The notes: generated from the sequence alone by a model not told the origin. 64,000 nt of DNA from Variovorax paradoxus (GCF_024734665.1 NZ_CP102931.1:3532001-3596000), one strand, 5' to 3'. Shown: positions 17,126 to 27,681, counted from the stretch's first letter. Program-made: numbers and translations.

Positions 17126-17710
17126 TCAGACGCTACATCGCACGCGCGAGAACGGAACCGGCTCGAAACCGTGCGTTGCCGGCAGCTTCAGGCCTTCGGT
17201 GGCCAGCACCTCGACGGCCTCGTTGAGTCGCTCGGCCAGGTCGTTGTGCACCTGGTAGGCGTTCTCGGGCGTCAGCGCAATCTGCGATTCGCTGGCGTAC
17301 ACGCCCGGCAGGATGTGGCGCGCAGACAGCGACTGCAGCACGGGCCGCAATGCGTAGTCAAGCGCGAGCATGTGGTGAGGGCTGCCGCCGGTGGCCAGTG
17401 GCAGCACCGTCTTGCCCTTCAGCGCGTTCTGCGAGAGCAGGTCCAGAAAGACCTTGAGCAGGCCGCTGTAGGCCGCCTTGTAGACCGGCGTGGCCACCAC
17501 GATCACACGGGCCGCCGCCACCTGGGCGATGGCGCGCTCGATGGCCGGGTTGTTCCACTCGGCCAGCAGCAGCGCCTGCGCCGGCAGCTCGCGGATGGCA
17601 AGCCGCTCGATCCGCGCGTGGCGCTGGGCCAGCCGCTCGCCCACCGAGTCGAGCAAGGCGGTGGAACGGGACGGGGCCGTGGGGCTGCCGGCAATCAGGA
17701 GAACGGACAC
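17126..17710 (-). CDS. ssuE: NADPH-dependent FMN reductase, SsuE type
   Basis: Flavodoxin-fold reductase of 194 residues that reduces FMN with NAD(P)H and would supply FMNH2 to SsuD and perhaps to the NtaA/SnaA-type enzyme at 5140-6504. The start is taken as a GTG giving [13 protein letters not shown], the usual SsuE N-terminus; the ribosome site is weak and an upstream start cannot be excluded. Other family marks are [20 protein letters not shown] and the [20 protein letters not shown] region. It lies 98 bp after the sulfate-binding protein gene. Confidence 0.88.
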   Translation of the reverse strand: MSVLLIAGSPTAPSRSTALLDSVGERLAQRHARIERLAIRELPAQALLLAEWNNPAIERAIAQVAAARVIVVATPVYKAAYSGLLKVFLDLLSQNALKGKTVLPLATGGSPHHMLALDYALRPVLQSLSARHILPGVYASESQIALTPENAYQVHNDLAERLNEAVEVLATEGLKLPATHGFEPVPFSRVRCSV

Positions 17711-17807
17711 GGGAGGCTTTCTGTTTTCTTCGGAGATGTCGAGGCGAACCGTGTCACGGCGCTCGCGGAACGGGCGCCATGCAGGACCGGCTTGGTCGCG
17801 GGTCGAG

Positions 17808-18848
17808 TTACTTCTGCTTTGTCGTGTAGATCTGGTCGAAGGAGCCGCCGTCGGCGAAATGCTCCTTGTCGGCCTTCGCCCAGCCGCCAAAGGCCTGGTC
17901 GATGGTCACCAGCGTCAGCTTGGGGAACTGCTTGTCGTACTTGGCCTTTGCCTTGTCAGACGTCGGACGGTAGAAGTTGCGGCCCGCGATGTCCTGGCCT
18001 TCGTCCGAGTACAGGTACTTCAGGTATTCCTCGGCCACGGCGCGCGTGCCCTTCTTGTCGACGACCTTGTCGACCACCGCCACGCTGGGCTCGGCCAGGA
18101 TGGAAATGGAGGGCACCACGATCTCGAACTTCTCGGGGCCGAATTCCTTCAGCGCCAGGAAGGCTTCGTTCTCCCAGGCCAGCAGCACGTCGCCCACGCC
18201 GCGTTGCACGAAGGTGATGGTCGAGCCGCGCGCGCCGGTGTCGAGCACGGGCACGTTCTTGAACAGGTTGCCGATGTATTCCTTGGCCTTGGCATCGCCG
18301 CCGTACTTGCGCTTGGCGAACTCCCAAGCGGCCAGGTAGTTCCAGCGGGCGCCGCCCGAGGTCTTGGGGTTGGGGGTGATCACCTGCACGCCGGGCTTGA
18401 TCAGGTCGTCCCAGTCTTTCAGGCCCTTGGGGTTGCCCTTCTTCACCAGGAACACGATGGTCGAGGTATAGGGGGCAGAGTTGTGCGGCAGGCGCTTCTG
18501 CCAGTCGGCCTTGACGAGGCCGCCGTGCGTGACGAGCGCATCGACGTCGCCGCCCAGCGCCAGCGTGGCTACGTCGGCGTCGATGCCGTCGATGATCGAG
18601 CGGGCCTGCTTGCCCGAGCCGCCATGCGACTGCTTGACCGTCACGTCCTGGCCGGTCTTGGCCTTCCAGTACTTGGCGAAGGCCTGGTTGTAGTCAACAT
18701 ACAGCTCGCGCGTCGGGTCATAGGACACGTTCAGCAGCGTCACGGGAGCCGCGCCGCCTTGTGCGAACGTCGGCAACGCCGACAGGGCCATGGCACCGGC
18801 CACGCCGGCACCCAGGGAAAGCTTGATAAAGTCGCGGCGGAGGCTCAT
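17808..18848 (-). CDS. sbp: periplasmic sulfate-binding protein
   Basis: Sulfate/thiosulfate receptor of 346 residues with a signal peptide ending in TFAQ (about residue 30). Family marks are [32 protein letters not shown], the [14 protein letters not shown] loop and RFNFYRP-like [10 protein letters not shown]. No cysT, cysW or cysA gene accompanies it here, so the membrane parts must be encoded elsewhere. It is the first gene of the minus-strand sulfur region. The motif at 18903-18911 and the divergent yggX gene lie upstream. Confidence 0.95.
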   Translation of the reverse strand: MSLRRDFIKLSLGAGVAGAMALSALPTFAQGGAAPVTLLNVSYDPTRELYVDYNQAFAKYWKAKTGQDVTVKQSHGGSGKQARSIIDGIDADVATLALGGDVDALVTHGGLVKADWQKRLPHNSAPYTSTIVFLVKKGNPKGLKDWDDLIKPGVQVITPNPKTSGGARWNYLAAWEFAKRKYGGDAKAKEYIGNLFKNVPVLDTGARGSTITFVQRGVGDVLLAWENEAFLALKEFGPEKFEIVVPSISILAEPSVAVVDKVVDKKGTRAVAEEYLKYLYSDEGQDIAGRNFYRPTSDKAKAKYDKQFPKLTLVTIDQAFGGWAKADKEHFADGGSFDQIYTTKQK

Positions 18849-18902
18849 GGTGTCTTGCTCTGAAAAGGCATATCAATGAAGCTGCGTATTCTCAATACGA
18901 CA

Positions 18903-18911
18903 TATAGAAAC
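18903..18911 (-). promoter_or_regulatory. possible cys-regulon operator half-site upstream of sbp
   Basis: Minus-strand GTTTCTATA, 55 bp before the sbp start, in an AT-rich divergent promoter region shared with yggX (18849-18995). It is identical to the site before the rhodanese gene and similar to that before cysI. A LysR-type sulfur regulator is a plausible but unproven ligand. Confidence 0.4.
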
Positions 18912-18995
18912 TGGAACGACCAAGTTTTCAGTTCTAAATAGCCAAATCAACTAAGCAACCGCTTTCCCCACTTTTCCCGTTCAAAGGCAATCGAA

Positions 18996-19268
18996 ATGGC
19001 ACGCATGGTTCAGTGCATCAAGCTCGGCAAAGAGGCCGAAGGGCTCGACTTCCCGCCCTACCCAGGCGAGCTGGGCAAGCGCCTGTGGGAAAACGTCAGC
19101 AAGGAAGCCTGGGCCGCCTGGCTCAAGCAGCAGACCATGCTGGTCAATGAAAACCGGCTGAACCTGGCCGATCTGCGCGCCCGCCAGTACCTGGCGCGGC
19201 AGATGGAAAAGCACTTCTTCGGCGAAGGCGCCGACGTGGCGCAAGGCTACGTACCCCCGTCGAACTGA
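18996..19268 (+). CDS. yggX: oxidative damage protection / Fe(II)-trafficking protein
   Basis: A 90-residue cytosolic protein of the YggX family, which protects iron-sulfur clusters from oxidative damage and has been linked to iron movement. The start [18 protein letters not shown] contains the conserved early cysteine; [19 protein letters not shown] and [14 protein letters not shown] are family blocks. Length is normal. It lies 7 bp before mnmC in the same direction. Divergence from sbp suggests shared promoter space but no functional proof of common control. Confidence 0.95.
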   Translation: MARMVQCIKLGKEAEGLDFPPYPGELGKRLWENVSKEAWAAWLKQQTMLVNENRLNLADLRARQYLARQMEKHFFGEGADVAQGYVPPSN

Positions 19269-19275
19269 GCCCGTC

Positions 19276-21117
19276 TTGGCCGCCGAGCCCGTCGCCTGGC
19301 GCGCCGACGGCGTTCCCCGCAGCGAGCGCTTCGACGACATCTATCACACCGAAACCGGAGCACTGGCGCAGTCGCGCCATGTGTTTCTGGGCGGTTGCGG
19401 GCTGCCGGAAGCCTGGATCGGACAGCCGCAATGGCTGGTTCTCGAAACCGGCTTCGGCCTTGGCCTCAATTTCCTGACAACCTGGCAGGCTTGGCGTGCA
19501 GACGCCGAGCGGCCACGGATGCTGCACTTCGTTTCGGTCGAGGCGCATCCGGTTTCGGCTGACGACGTTCTACGCGCGGCCGGGGCGTATCCCGAACTGG
19601 CCTCCCTCGCCCGCGAACTGGCCGCGCAGTGGCACGGGCTGCTGCCGGGCTTCCACCGGCTGGCTTTCGACGAAGGCCGCGTGCTGCTCACCCTCTGCAT
19701 CGGCGACGTGCAGCCGATGCTGCGCGCCCAGCGCTTCGAGGCCGACAGCATCTTTCTCGACGGCTTCAGCCCGCAGCAGAACCCTGCCATGTGGTCGGAA
19801 GACACGCTCAAGGCCGTGTCGCGCTTTGCGCGGCAAGGCACGCGCATCGCCACATGGACGATTGCGCGGGCGGTGCGCGACGCGCTCAAGCAGTTCGGGT
19901 TCTCGGTCGAAAAAGACCAAGGCCTTCCTCCCAAGCGCGATTGCCTGCGCGGCGTGTTCGCGCCCGCCTGGACGGTGCGCCGCCGTGGCCCCGCGCCCGA
20001 GCGCATCGACACGCCGGGCCGCTGCGCCGTCATCGGCGCCGGGCTTGCAGGCGCGGCCGTGGCGGCGAGCCTTGCGCGGCGCGGATGGCAGGTTACCGTG
20101 CTGGACGCTGCCGACTGGCCCGCCTCTGGTGCCTCGGGGCTGCCGGTGGGCATGCTGGCGCCGCATGTGTCGCCCGACGACGCGCTGCTGTCGCGGCTCA
20201 CACGCGCAGGCATCCGCGCCACGTGGGCCGAACTGACACGATTGCTGGAAGAAGGCAGCGACTGGCACGCCACCGGCGTGCTGGAGCGCCGGCCCGACGG
20301 CGATACGCGCGTGCCGGCTGGCTGGAGCGACAGCGGCCCCAACGAATCGTGGCCTGCGAGCGCCGAGCAATTGGCGGCTGTCGGACTGCCGGGCGATGCG
20401 CCCGCCCTCTGGCACGCACGCGCTGCCTGGGTGCGGCCGCATCGGCTGATCGCCGCGTGGCTGCGGCAGCCGGGTGTCGAGTTTCGAGGTGGGTGCCGCG
20501 TGGCGCGTGTGATGCACAGCGACGGCGCCTGGCAGTTGTACGACCGCGCCGGAGACGTGCTGGCCGAAGCCGACCGCGTGGTGATCGCCGCAGGCTTCGA
20601 ATCGGGCCGATTCGCCCCCAAGCTCCCTCTTCAGCCGGTACGCGGCCAAGTCGCCTGGGGCCCGATGCCCGACGGTGCCGCCCTCCCCGCCACGCCCCTC
20701 AACGGCGACGGCCATCTGGTCGCTCACGTGCCCGATGCCAAAGGCGCCCCGATCTGGCTGGCCGGCGCGACCTTCGACCGCGACAGCACGAACCTCGCCC
20801 CCACCGAAGCGGACAGCGAGGCCAACCGCGAGCGCCTTGCGCGGCTGCATCCGGCCGCGGCCTCCGCGCTGGCCCCTTCGTTCGCGCACGGCCAGGTCAA
20901 CGCCTGGGTCGGCATCCGCTGCGCCTCGGGCGACCGGCGACCGCTGGTCGGCCCGCTCGACGCCGATGCAGGCGGCCTCTGGGCCTGCACCGCGCTGGGC
21001 TCGCGCGGCCTGAGCTTTGCCGCGCTGTGCGCAGAACTGCTGGCCGCGCAGTGGCATGCCGAGCCGCTGCCCTTGCCCGCCACGCTGGCCAAGGCACTCG
21101 GCACGCAGCGACTCTGA
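19276..21117 (+). CDS. mnmC: bifunctional tRNA mnm5s2U34 biosynthesis protein MnmC
   Basis: Two-domain tRNA modification enzyme of 613 residues. The N-terminal methyltransferase (about 1-235) has the SAM-binding start LVLETGFGLGLNFL and FLDGFSPQQNPAMW. The C-terminal FAD oxidase (about 250-613) begins with the dinucleotide motif VIGAGLAGAAVA. It converts cmnm5U to nm5U and then mnm5U at the wobble position. The start appears to be TTG: no ATG lies between the yggX stop and the conserved AEPVAWR segment, and the next ATG would delete it. Both domains look intact. Confidence 0.93.
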   Translation: MAAEPVAWRADGVPRSERFDDIYHTETGALAQSRHVFLGGCGLPEAWIGQPQWLVLETGFGLGLNFLTTWQAWRADAERPRMLHFVSVEAHPVSADDVLRAAGAYPELASLARELAAQWHGLLPGFHRLAFDEGRVLLTLCIGDVQPMLRAQRFEADSIFLDGFSPQQNPAMWSEDTLKAVSRFARQGTRIATWTIARAVRDALKQFGFSVEKDQGLPPKRDCLRGVFAPAWTVRRRGPAPERIDTPGRCAVIGAGLAGAAVAASLARRGWQVTVLDAADWPASGASGLPVGMLAPHVSPDDALLSRLTRAGIRATWAELTRLLEEGSDWHATGVLERRPDGDTRVPAGWSDSGPNESWPASAEQLAAVGLPGDAPALWHARAAWVRPHRLIAAWLRQPGVEFRGGCRVARVMHSDGAWQLYDRAGDVLAEADRVVIAAGFESGRFAPKLPLQPVRGQVAWGPMPDGAALPATPLNGDGHLVAHVPDAKGAPIWLAGATFDRDSTNLAPTEADSEANRERLARLHPAAASALAPSFAHGQVNAWVGIRCASGDRRPLVGPLDADAGGLWACTALGSRGLSFAALCAELLAAQWHAEPLPLPATLAKALGTQRL

Positions 21118-21127
21118 ACGGATCCGG

Positions 21128-21931
21128 TCAGCCCGCGCCCGATGCCCGCCAGGCCATCAGCAGCGCCATGCAGATCACCAGCACGAAGAAGTACCTGCGC
21201 AGCGCCCGCTCGTCCAGCCGGGTCGCCAGCCGCGCCCCGGCCGCCGTGCCGATCCACAACCCCAGCACGACAAAGCCCAGCAACACCCAGGGCAGCCCGT
21301 TGGCGACGCTGGCATAGACAAGCACCGCCGGCAACGCCAGCGGTAGCGCATTGATCGCCAGGCTCACCGCCTGCGCCCGGTGCTGCGAGTAATGCAGCGC
21401 CACCGTCAGCAGCGCCGTGATGGCCAGCCCGCCGCCGATGCCGAGCAAGCCCGACGACGCACCCGCGACCATGCCCACGACCACCAGCGCAACGACCGCC
21501 CCGCGCGGCTCATCGGCCTGCGTCGCATCTACGCCCGCAGCCTTCGCAGGCGACTTCAGCACGACCAGCGTCGCCAGCACCAGCAGATACCCCACGAACA
21601 TCCACCGCAGCGCCGCATCGGCGACATGACTCGCTCCACGCGCGCCCGCATAAGCCCCAGCCAGAAACCCGAGCGAGATCCAGATCACCGTGCGCCACGA
21701 GGCCCCATGTCCCGACACCCGGTAGCGCAGAAACCCCGCCAGGCTGGTCGGCACCAACTGCGCTGCGAGCGAAATGGCCTGCGCATCGTGCTGCCCCAGG
21801 CCGGGCATCAACGCCAGCGCGGGCACCAGCGCCCCGCCAGGGCTCACACCGAGCAGCCCGGCCATCGCACCCGAAAAGATGCCGATCGCCAGCCCGCCCA
21901 GCACTTGAACGAGACCGAACGCTTCAGGCAT
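21128..21931 (-). CDS. TauE/SafE-family permease
   Basis: Polytopic membrane protein of 267 residues with about eight hydrophobic segments. The two glycine-rich repeat motifs of the family are GAMAGLLGVSPGGALVPAL and AGASSGLLGIGGGLAITALL. Members export sulfite, sulfoacetate or related anions, or import other organic anions. The start MPEAFGLVQV was chosen because the longer frame runs into the upstream intergenic region without hydrophobic content. It converges with mnmC. Export of sulfite from sulfonate breakdown is attractive given the window, but there is no operon link to those genes. Confidence 0.88.
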   Translation of the reverse strand: MPEAFGLVQVLGGLAIGIFSGAMAGLLGVSPGGALVPALALMPGLGQHDAQAISLAAQLVPTSLAGFLRYRVSGHGASWRTVIWISLGFLAGAYAGARGASHVADAALRWMFVGYLLVLATLVVLKSPAKAAGVDATQADEPRGAVVALVVVGMVAGASSGLLGIGGGLAITALLTVALHYSQHRAQAVSLAINALPLALPAVLVYASVANGLPWVLLGFVVLGLWIGTAAGARLATRLDERALRRYFFVLVICMALLMAWRASGAG

Positions 21932-22100
21932 GGCTGCTACGCGGGGCCTTGACCAGCGAAGCTGAAGGTGGCGGAGTACATGGCGGGCCGGAATCTCCTG
22001 GGTGAATAAACCCGAATCGACCCGGGCAAAGCCCGGACGGGCGCCGATTCTGCGGCATGTGCCCACGCCAATCCACCGTTTTGCCATGGGAACACTGAGA

Positions 22101-23009
22101 ATGCACCGCATGGCCATCCAGTACGACATCAAGCACACCACCGTCTATCGCTACAACAAGCCGGTCACCTTCGGCTTGCACCGCGTGATGTTCCGTCCAC
22201 GCGACAGCCACGACCTGCGCGTGCTGGCCACCGACCTGCAGGTGAGCCCGCAGGCCTTCACACGGCTCATTCAAGACCCGCATTCCAATTCCGTCGCGCT
22301 GGTGCAGCCCATGGGCGAAGCGACCGAGCTGCGCATCGTGTGCTCGTTCACCATCGAGCACGTGCCGGCGCAGCAGGACCAGCTGGCGCTCGACCCGGCC
22401 GCCGAATTTTTGCCCTTCGCCTATTCGGTGCAGGAGCGCCTCGACCTCGAGCACTACCTGCGCCCGCACCACGACGACGACAACCAGGGCACGCTGATCC
22501 GCTGGGCCCACCAGTTCCTGCACACCGACAAGCCCAACAGCACGCGCGAGGTGCTCACGCGCATGAACGCGCACATCGGCCAGAGCCTCGAATACAAGGC
22601 GCGCGATGAAGAAGGCACGCAGACGCCGCTCGTCACGCTGGCGCTGGGCAGCGGCAGCTGCCGCGACTACGCCCTGCTGATGATGGAAGCCGCGCGACGC
22701 CTTGGCATTGCCACGCGCTTCGTCTCCGGCTACCTCTACGACGCCGCGCTCGACAACGCCGCCCAGACCAAGGGCGAATCGATGACCGGCGCCGGCACCA
22801 CGCACGCCTGGCTGCAAGCCTATCTGCCGGGCATCGGCTGGTTGGCCTTCGACCCGACAAACAACCTGATGGGCAGCGGCCAGCTGATCCGCGTCGGCGT
22901 CACGCGCGACCCGGCGCAGGCAGCGCCCATTTCGGGCAGCTGGTATGGCGACGCCGAGGCCTACGAAGGCCTCGAAGCGACGGTGGTCGTCACGCGTCGC
23001 AAGAACTGA
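22101..23009 (+). CDS. transglutaminase-like cysteine protease family protein
   Basis: A protein of about 300 residues with an N-terminal beta domain (bacterial transglutaminase-like N-terminal region: YDIKHTTVYRYNKPVTFGLHRVMFRPR) and a transglutaminase core. The catalytic triad is visible: Cys in GSGSCRDYALLM, His in GTTHAWLQAYLPG and Asp in FDPTNN. Starts at 22101 (MHRMAIQ) or 22110 (MAIQYD) are both possible. Members act as peptidases or are found beside circularly permuted ATP-grasp and alpha-E proteins; those partners are absent here. There is no signal peptide, so it is probably cytosolic. The substrate is unknown. Confidence 0.85.
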   Translation: MHRMAIQYDIKHTTVYRYNKPVTFGLHRVMFRPRDSHDLRVLATDLQVSPQAFTRLIQDPHSNSVALVQPMGEATELRIVCSFTIEHVPAQQDQLALDPAAEFLPFAYSVQERLDLEHYLRPHHDDDNQGTLIRWAHQFLHTDKPNSTREVLTRMNAHIGQSLEYKARDEEGTQTPLVTLALGSGSCRDYALLMMEAARRLGIATRFVSGYLYDAALDNAAQTKGESMTGAGTTHAWLQAYLPGIGWLAFDPTNNLMGSGQLIRVGVTRDPAQAAPISGSWYGDAEAYEGLEATVVVTRRKN

Positions 23010-23031
23010 GCGCCGCCCCTCTTGTGGGCTG

Positions 23032-24264
23032 CTACCTCGACCGCGCCGCCCGATACGCCTTGACCACCGGCACCGCCGTCGCGGGGCTGTCGGCGAAAAG
23101 GCCATCGATGCCCACATCGAGAAAAGCCTTGATCTCCCCGGCCGTGTCGCCGTACACAGTCGGGTCGGTCTTGGGCTCTTTCTTGAAGCTGTCGAGCAGG
23201 AAGTTGTTCTCGGGCCGGATGGTCCAGATGTGGACTTGCAGCTTCTTCTCGTGTGCGTCCTTCACAAGCGTGGTCGGCGTGCCCAGCTTGCCGCCGACCA
23301 CCGGGATCACGCTCGCCTTGTCCGCGCCGATGCCCTGCGCATAGGTCGCGATCTCGGCCAGGCCCTCGGGCTTTTTGAGATCGGCATAGGTTCGCTTGTC
23401 GCCCAGTACCTCGAGGTCGTAGGGCGCGCCCGCCGAGTAGACGAGCTGGACAATCTTCACCGTGCTCTTCAGGCGGATGTCCTTCAGGTTGCCCGTCTCG
23501 AAGGACTGCACGAACACCGGGGCATCGGCCTTGTTCAGGTCGTGCTTCTGCAGGGTGTCGAGCAGCTTCTTCTCGAGCGGCAGGCCGATCGAGCGGAAGT
23601 AGGTCGGGTGCTTGGTCTCTGGGTAGATGCCGATCACGCGGCCCTTGGCCACCGACTGGGCCTTGGCGAGCTGGATCACTTCGTCGAGCGTGGGCACCTG
23701 GAACTGGTCGTTGTACGACACGTTGGCCGGGCGCAGTTTCGGAATGCGCTCGCGGGCCCTCAGCTCCTTGAGTTCGGCCAGCGTGAAGTCCTCGGTGAAC
23801 CAGCCTGTGATCGAGATGCCGTCGATGACCTTGGTGGCCTTGCGGTCAGCGAACTTCGGCACGTCGGCCACGTTGGTGGTGGCCTCGATCACGGTGCCGG
23901 CTGCGTCGACGATGGCAATGGCGTTCTCGTGGCGGGCGACCAGTTCGCCGTCCTTGGTGGGCACCAGGTCGGGTTCGATGAAATCGGCTCCGTCGTCGAT
24001 GGCCTGCTGGTACGAAGCCAGCGTGTGTTCAGGCCGCTGCGCTGAAGCGCCGCGATGACCGATGACGAGCACGGGTGCCGCCTCCACTGGCGCTGGAGCC
24101 GGAGCTGGAGCTGGAGCCGGCGCAGGAGGCGCCGCCGGCGGTGACGCCGGCGCATCGGGCAGCGCGGGCATGCCACCGCCGCCGCCACTGCCACCACCGC
24201 ATGCCGCCATGAACGCACAGGCACAAGCCGCCAGGGTGGTCCTGGAAAAAGTTAACAACTGCAT
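23032..24264 (-). CDS. glycerophosphodiester phosphodiesterase lipoprotein
   Basis: Lipoprotein of 410 residues. The signal peptide ends at the lipobox FMAAC (Cys22), and a Gly-rich then Pro-Ala-repeat spacer (about 23-60) follows. The GDPD barrel begins with VIGHRGASAQRPEHTLASY, containing the catalytic His and Arg, and continues with DFIEPDLVPTKDGELVARHE, which has the metal-binding Glu and Asp. It hydrolyses glycerophosphodiesters to glycerol-3-phosphate and alcohol and resembles periplasmic GlpQ. It converges with the transglutaminase gene with 22 bp between. Confidence 0.92.
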   Translation of the reverse strand: MQLLTFSRTTLAACACAFMAACGGGSGGGGGMPALPDAPASPPAAPPAPAPAPAPAPAPVEAAPVLVIGHRGASAQRPEHTLASYQQAIDDGADFIEPDLVPTKDGELVARHENAIAIVDAAGTVIEATTNVADVPKFADRKATKVIDGISITGWFTEDFTLAELKELRARERIPKLRPANVSYNDQFQVPTLDEVIQLAKAQSVAKGRVIGIYPETKHPTYFRSIGLPLEKKLLDTLQKHDLNKADAPVFVQSFETGNLKDIRLKSTVKIVQLVYSAGAPYDLEVLGDKRTYADLKKPEGLAEIATYAQGIGADKASVIPVVGGKLGTPTTLVKDAHEKKLQVHIWTIRPENNFLLDSFKKEPKTDPTVYGDTAGEIKAFLDVGIDGLFADSPATAVPVVKAYRAARSR

Positions 24265-24430
24265 TGAAATTCCCCCTATTTGTTTCTATCGATGCAAATA
24301 CGCCCGCCTTTGGCTGCCGAGCAGGTTGGCGGCGGGCGCGCCGGATCATCGAAGGGGGAGGTGTCGGTCGCGTGACATGCACCACGCGACAAAGGGCCAT
24401 CGGCGCGCACCGGCGCCTGCCCGTGCCGGA

Positions 24431-25354
24431 TCAGCCGCGCGCTGCCAGCTTCGCTTCGAGCTCGGCAATGCGTGCGCGGGCTTCGTCGCCTTCGGGAATC
24501 GGCCGGCCGCTGTCGCGCCACTGCACCGCGCTCTTGAAGCCTTCGGCCTCGGCCTGGCGCCTGAACCACATGCCTTCGGGGTTGTGCCGCGTGATGCCAT
24601 CGAACACGGTGGCGAACATCTGGCTCTGCTCCAGCCCCATCGAATGCCAGACCTGATTGACGACCAGCTTGTGCATCATCAGGTGCGAACGCGGCACGCC
24701 CGCGATGCGCAGTGCGAGCTTCAGCGTGGCGTCGTCGAGCTGATCGGCGGGCACCGAGAAATTGGCGAGACCCCAATCGGCCGCCTGCGTGCCGGCAATG
24801 GTGTCGCCCGTGAACATGAGCTGCTTGGCGCGCATGGCACCGAGGCGGTAGGTCCACATCGCGGTGGTCGGGCAGCCCCACACGCGCGTGGGCATGTAGC
24901 CGATGCGCGCATCGTCGGCCATGGTCAGCAGGTCGCAGCACAGCGCGATGTCGCTGCCGCCCGCAACTGCATAGCCGTGCACCTTGGCGATGGTGGGCTT
25001 GCGGCTGCGCCACAGGGCCATGAAGTCGTCGGTGTTGCGCTTCATGGCGGCGTAGTCGAGCATCGGGTCCCATGGCGTTTTCTCTTGCCGGCAGGGGTGG
25101 TCGCCCTGCCCTTCACGCCCGTGGCCTTCGGCGTAGTCGCCAAGGTCATAGCCGGCGCAGAAGGCGCGGCCTGCGCCTTCGACCACGATCACGTGCACCT
25201 CGTCGTCGGCTTCGGCCCATTCGACCGCGCGTCGAATCTCCGAGGGCGTGGTCTCGCCGATGGCGTTGAGCTTCTCGGGTCGGTTGAGCAAGAGGCGCGC
25301 GATGCGCGGGTGCTGCGGATCCTTGTCGATCAGGACGGTTTCGAAGGCGGGCAT
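24431..25354 (-). CDS. enoyl-CoA hydratase/isomerase (crotonase) family protein
   Basis: Crotonase-fold protein of 307 residues, longer than typical 260-residue hydratases. It starts MPAFETVLI after a good AAGGAG ribosome site. The oxyanion-hole segments are [13 protein letters not shown] and [14 protein letters not shown]. The usual second catalytic Glu region reads [11 protein letters not shown], so it may not be a classic hydratase. Such enzymes act in fatty-acid or aromatic-acid breakdown. It stands alone between the phosphodiesterase and the sensor kinase gene, so the substrate is open. Confidence 0.85.
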   Translation of the reverse strand: MPAFETVLIDKDPQHPRIARLLLNRPEKLNAIGETTPSEIRRAVEWAEADDEVHVIVVEGAGRAFCAGYDLGDYAEGHGREGQGDHPCRQEKTPWDPMLDYAAMKRNTDDFMALWRSRKPTIAKVHGYAVAGGSDIALCCDLLTMADDARIGYMPTRVWGCPTTAMWTYRLGAMRAKQLMFTGDTIAGTQAADWGLANFSVPADQLDDATLKLALRIAGVPRSHLMMHKLVVNQVWHSMGLEQSQMFATVFDGITRHNPEGMWFRRQAEAEGFKSAVQWRDSGRPIPEGDEARARIAELEAKLAARG

Positions 25355-25431
25355 CTGGCTTGTCTCCTTGCGTGAGGGTTGTGCTGCTCTTGCAGCATCG
25401 TCACCCACGCGCAGGCAAACCTGCAAGCCCT

Positions 25432-26919
25432 TCAGGCGCTTGCCGCACCACCCAGCTGAAAGCGAAACACCGCGCCCTTGTCCGGCTGCTGCACAAGCCG
25501 GATGTCGCTGCCATGCAGCTGAAGAATGCGCTTCACGATCACCAGGCCCAGCCCGCCGCTGCTCGCGCTGTCGGTGCGCGATCCGCTCATGAACACGGGG
25601 CGCATGAACAGGGCCGGCTGCAGCTCGCCCGGAATGCCGGGGCCCGTGTCGCTCACCTGCACCGTCACGCCCGCGTTCTCGGCGCGCAGCTGCACCACGA
25701 TCTCGCCGCCCTCGGGCGTGTGGCGGATCGCGTTGTCGAGCAGGTTGGTCAGCACGCGCTCGATCATGCCGAGGTCGGCCGACACTACCGGCAGGCCCGG
25801 TGCGATGTCGGGCCTGAGGCGTTGGTGCCGCGCCTCGGCCGCCAGCTCGAACTTCTGGAACACGTCCTGCACCAGATCGGCCAGCGCGAAGTTTTCCTTC
25901 TCGGGCTTGACCACGCCGTATTCGAGGCGCGCCAGTTCGAACACTTCCTGCGCGAGGCGGCCGACCTTGCGGCTCTGGCCGAGGGCAATTTCCAGATAGC
26001 GCCGACGCTCTTCCTCGCTGAGCGTGCCGGCCTTGAGCAGCAGCGTTTCGAGATAGCCATGCAGCGAGGTGAGCGGCGTGCGCAAGTCATGCGAGATGTT
26101 GGCGAACAGCTCGCGGCGCTGCTGGTCTTGCAGCGTCAGCTCGCGCCATTGCTCGGCGATGCGGCGCGTCATCTGCGTGAAGGCCTGTCCCAGTTGCGCG
26201 ATTTCGTCGCTGCCATGCGAGAGGCGCTCCAGCGTGGGAGCTTCGCTTTCGAGCGAGGCGATGCCTTCGGTCTCGAAGCGCTTGACCGCTGAAGTCAGCT
26301 CACGCAGCGGCCGCGTGATGAGGCGAAAGGCCGCGAGGCCCGCGAGCAGACCGAGCAGCGCCACCAGCCCCATCGACCACAGCGTGGTGCGCAGCACGTT
26401 GTCGGTTGCCGCATTGGCGACCAGCGCGTCGTGGTCTTCGCCCTGCAGCACCACGTAGACGTATCCCACGTCGCGCCCGTCCATGCGCAGCGGCGCGGCG
26501 CTGAACACCTTGGACGCGTCAAGGCTGCGCGGATCGTCCCCCCCGATGGGCAGCGGCGCACCCGACAGCAGCTTGCGGATCGGCCCCAGTTCGACCTTGT
26601 CGCGCTTCAGGTGCCCGAGCGGCGCGGCCTGCGCCTTGATGCGACCGTCCAGCCCCAGCAGGTAGACCTCCACGCTCGGATTGACAGCCATCAGCTTGTC
26701 GAACAGGTCCTTCACCGCCTCCTGGTTGAGTCCGCCGGGCTTCATCAGCTCGGAGTTCTCGGCGATGTGCGCCGCGAGCCCGAGCGACAGGCGCTGGATG
26801 ACCTCCTGTTCGTGGATGCCGTTGGAGCGCATCTGCAGCCACGCCGAGGCCCCGCAGCACACCAGCAGCAGCACCGCGAACACGGCCGACAGCCGCCGCG
26901 ACAGCGTGGCCCACGCCAT
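25432..26919 (-). CDS. two-component sensor histidine kinase
   Basis: Membrane histidine kinase of 495 residues. Two spans (about 10-27 and 178-200) flank a periplasmic sensing domain of 150 residues; a HAMP linker follows, then HisKA with phospho-acceptor His277 in [15 protein letters not shown]. The ATPase domain shows [13 protein letters not shown] (N box), [10 protein letters not shown] (G1) and [14 protein letters not shown] (G2). Its start overlaps the response-regulator stop by one base (TGATG). Divergent from the pair lies the cytochrome b, molybdoenzyme, MXKDX and MsrA set, so the signal is probably oxidative or envelope stress. Confidence 0.92.
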   Translation of the reverse strand: MAWATLSRRLSAVFAVLLLVCCGASAWLQMRSNGIHEQEVIQRLSLGLAAHIAENSELMKPGGLNQEAVKDLFDKLMAVNPSVEVYLLGLDGRIKAQAAPLGHLKRDKVELGPIRKLLSGAPLPIGGDDPRSLDASKVFSAAPLRMDGRDVGYVYVVLQGEDHDALVANAATDNVLRTTLWSMGLVALLGLLAGLAAFRLITRPLRELTSAVKRFETEGIASLESEAPTLERLSHGSDEIAQLGQAFTQMTRRIAEQWRELTLQDQQRRELFANISHDLRTPLTSLHGYLETLLLKAGTLSEEERRRYLEIALGQSRKVGRLAQEVFELARLEYGVVKPEKENFALADLVQDVFQKFELAAEARHQRLRPDIAPGLPVVSADLGMIERVLTNLLDNAIRHTPEGGEIVVQLRAENAGVTVQVSDTGPGIPGELQPALFMRPVFMSGSRTDSASSGGLGLVIVKRILQLHGSDIRLVQQPDKGAVFRFQLGGAASA

Positions 26920-27644
26920 CACGCAGAGTCCTCCCCGTCCGCAGTGGCCGACAGCTTGTAGCCCCGCCCCCATACCGTGAGGATGCGCCGTGGCTCCGCC
27001 GGATCGGCCTCGACCTTGGTGCGCAGCCGATTGATGTGCGTGTTGACGGTGTGCTCGTAGCCGTCGTGCTGGTAGCCCCAGACCTGGTTGAGCAGGTCGA
27101 GCCGTGAGAACACCTTGCCGGGGTTCCGAGCAAAGAAGTAAAGCAAGTCGAACTCGCGCGGCGTGAGTTCGATGAGCTTGCCGTTCACCCGCACCTCGCG
27201 CGCCAGCGGCTCGATGTCAAGGTTGCCGAGCGTGAGACTGCCCGACTCCATGCGCGCATTGCGCGCCAATGCGTCGGTGCGCCGCAGCAGCGCCTTCACG
27301 CGCGCCACCAGTTCTAACACCGAGAAAGGCTTGGCTAGATAGTCGTCGGCGCCCAGCTCCAGGCCAAGGATGCGATGCACCTCGCTCGAGCGGGCACTGA
27401 TGATGATGATCGGCGTGTAGCGCGTCATGGCTCGGGCGCGGCGGCAGATCTCGAGGCCGTCGATGCCGGGCAGCATCAGGTCGAGCACCAGCGCGTCCCA
27501 GTTGCCGCGCTCCAGCTCGCGCAGGCCGGCGTGGCCGTCGGCGGCGTGCTCGACCGCATAGCCTTCGTCGCGCAAGTGCATGCGCAGAAGCTCGGCAATG
27601 TGGGCGTCGTCTTCGACGATCAGCACGCGCTTGGAGGTGTCCAT
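26919..27644 (-). CDS. OmpR-family response regulator
   Basis: Response regulator of 241 residues. The receiver domain has acidic residues EDD near 11-13, the phosphorylated Asp55 in LVLDLMLPGID and the conserved Lys in YLAKPFS. The C-terminal winged helix (about 140-235) has the OmpR/PhoB pattern LTPREFDLLYFFARNPGKVFSR and VNTHINRLRTKVE. The start MDTSKRVLIV was preferred over a longer frame that crosses the divergent promoter. It is translationally coupled to the kinase. It may control the divergent operon through the inverted repeat at 27682-27707. Confidence 0.94.
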   Translation of the reverse strand: MDTSKRVLIVEDDAHIAELLRMHLRDEGYAVEHAADGHAGLRELERGNWDALVLDLMLPGIDGLEICRRARAMTRYTPIIIISARSSEVHRILGLELGADDYLAKPFSVLELVARVKALLRRTDALARNARMESGSLTLGNLDIEPLAREVRVNGKLIELTPREFDLLYFFARNPGKVFSRLDLLNQVWGYQHDGYEHTVNTHINRLRTKVEADPAEPRRILTVWGRGYKLSATADGEDSA

Positions 27645-27681
27645 AGGGCGCCATTGTCCTGCGATACGGCTTGCGGAGTTA

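Noticed and set aside
24100..24190. GGAGCTGGAGCC-type repeat as a DNA element
   Set aside because: It encodes the Pro-Ala linker of the phosphodiesterase lipoprotein on the minus strand.
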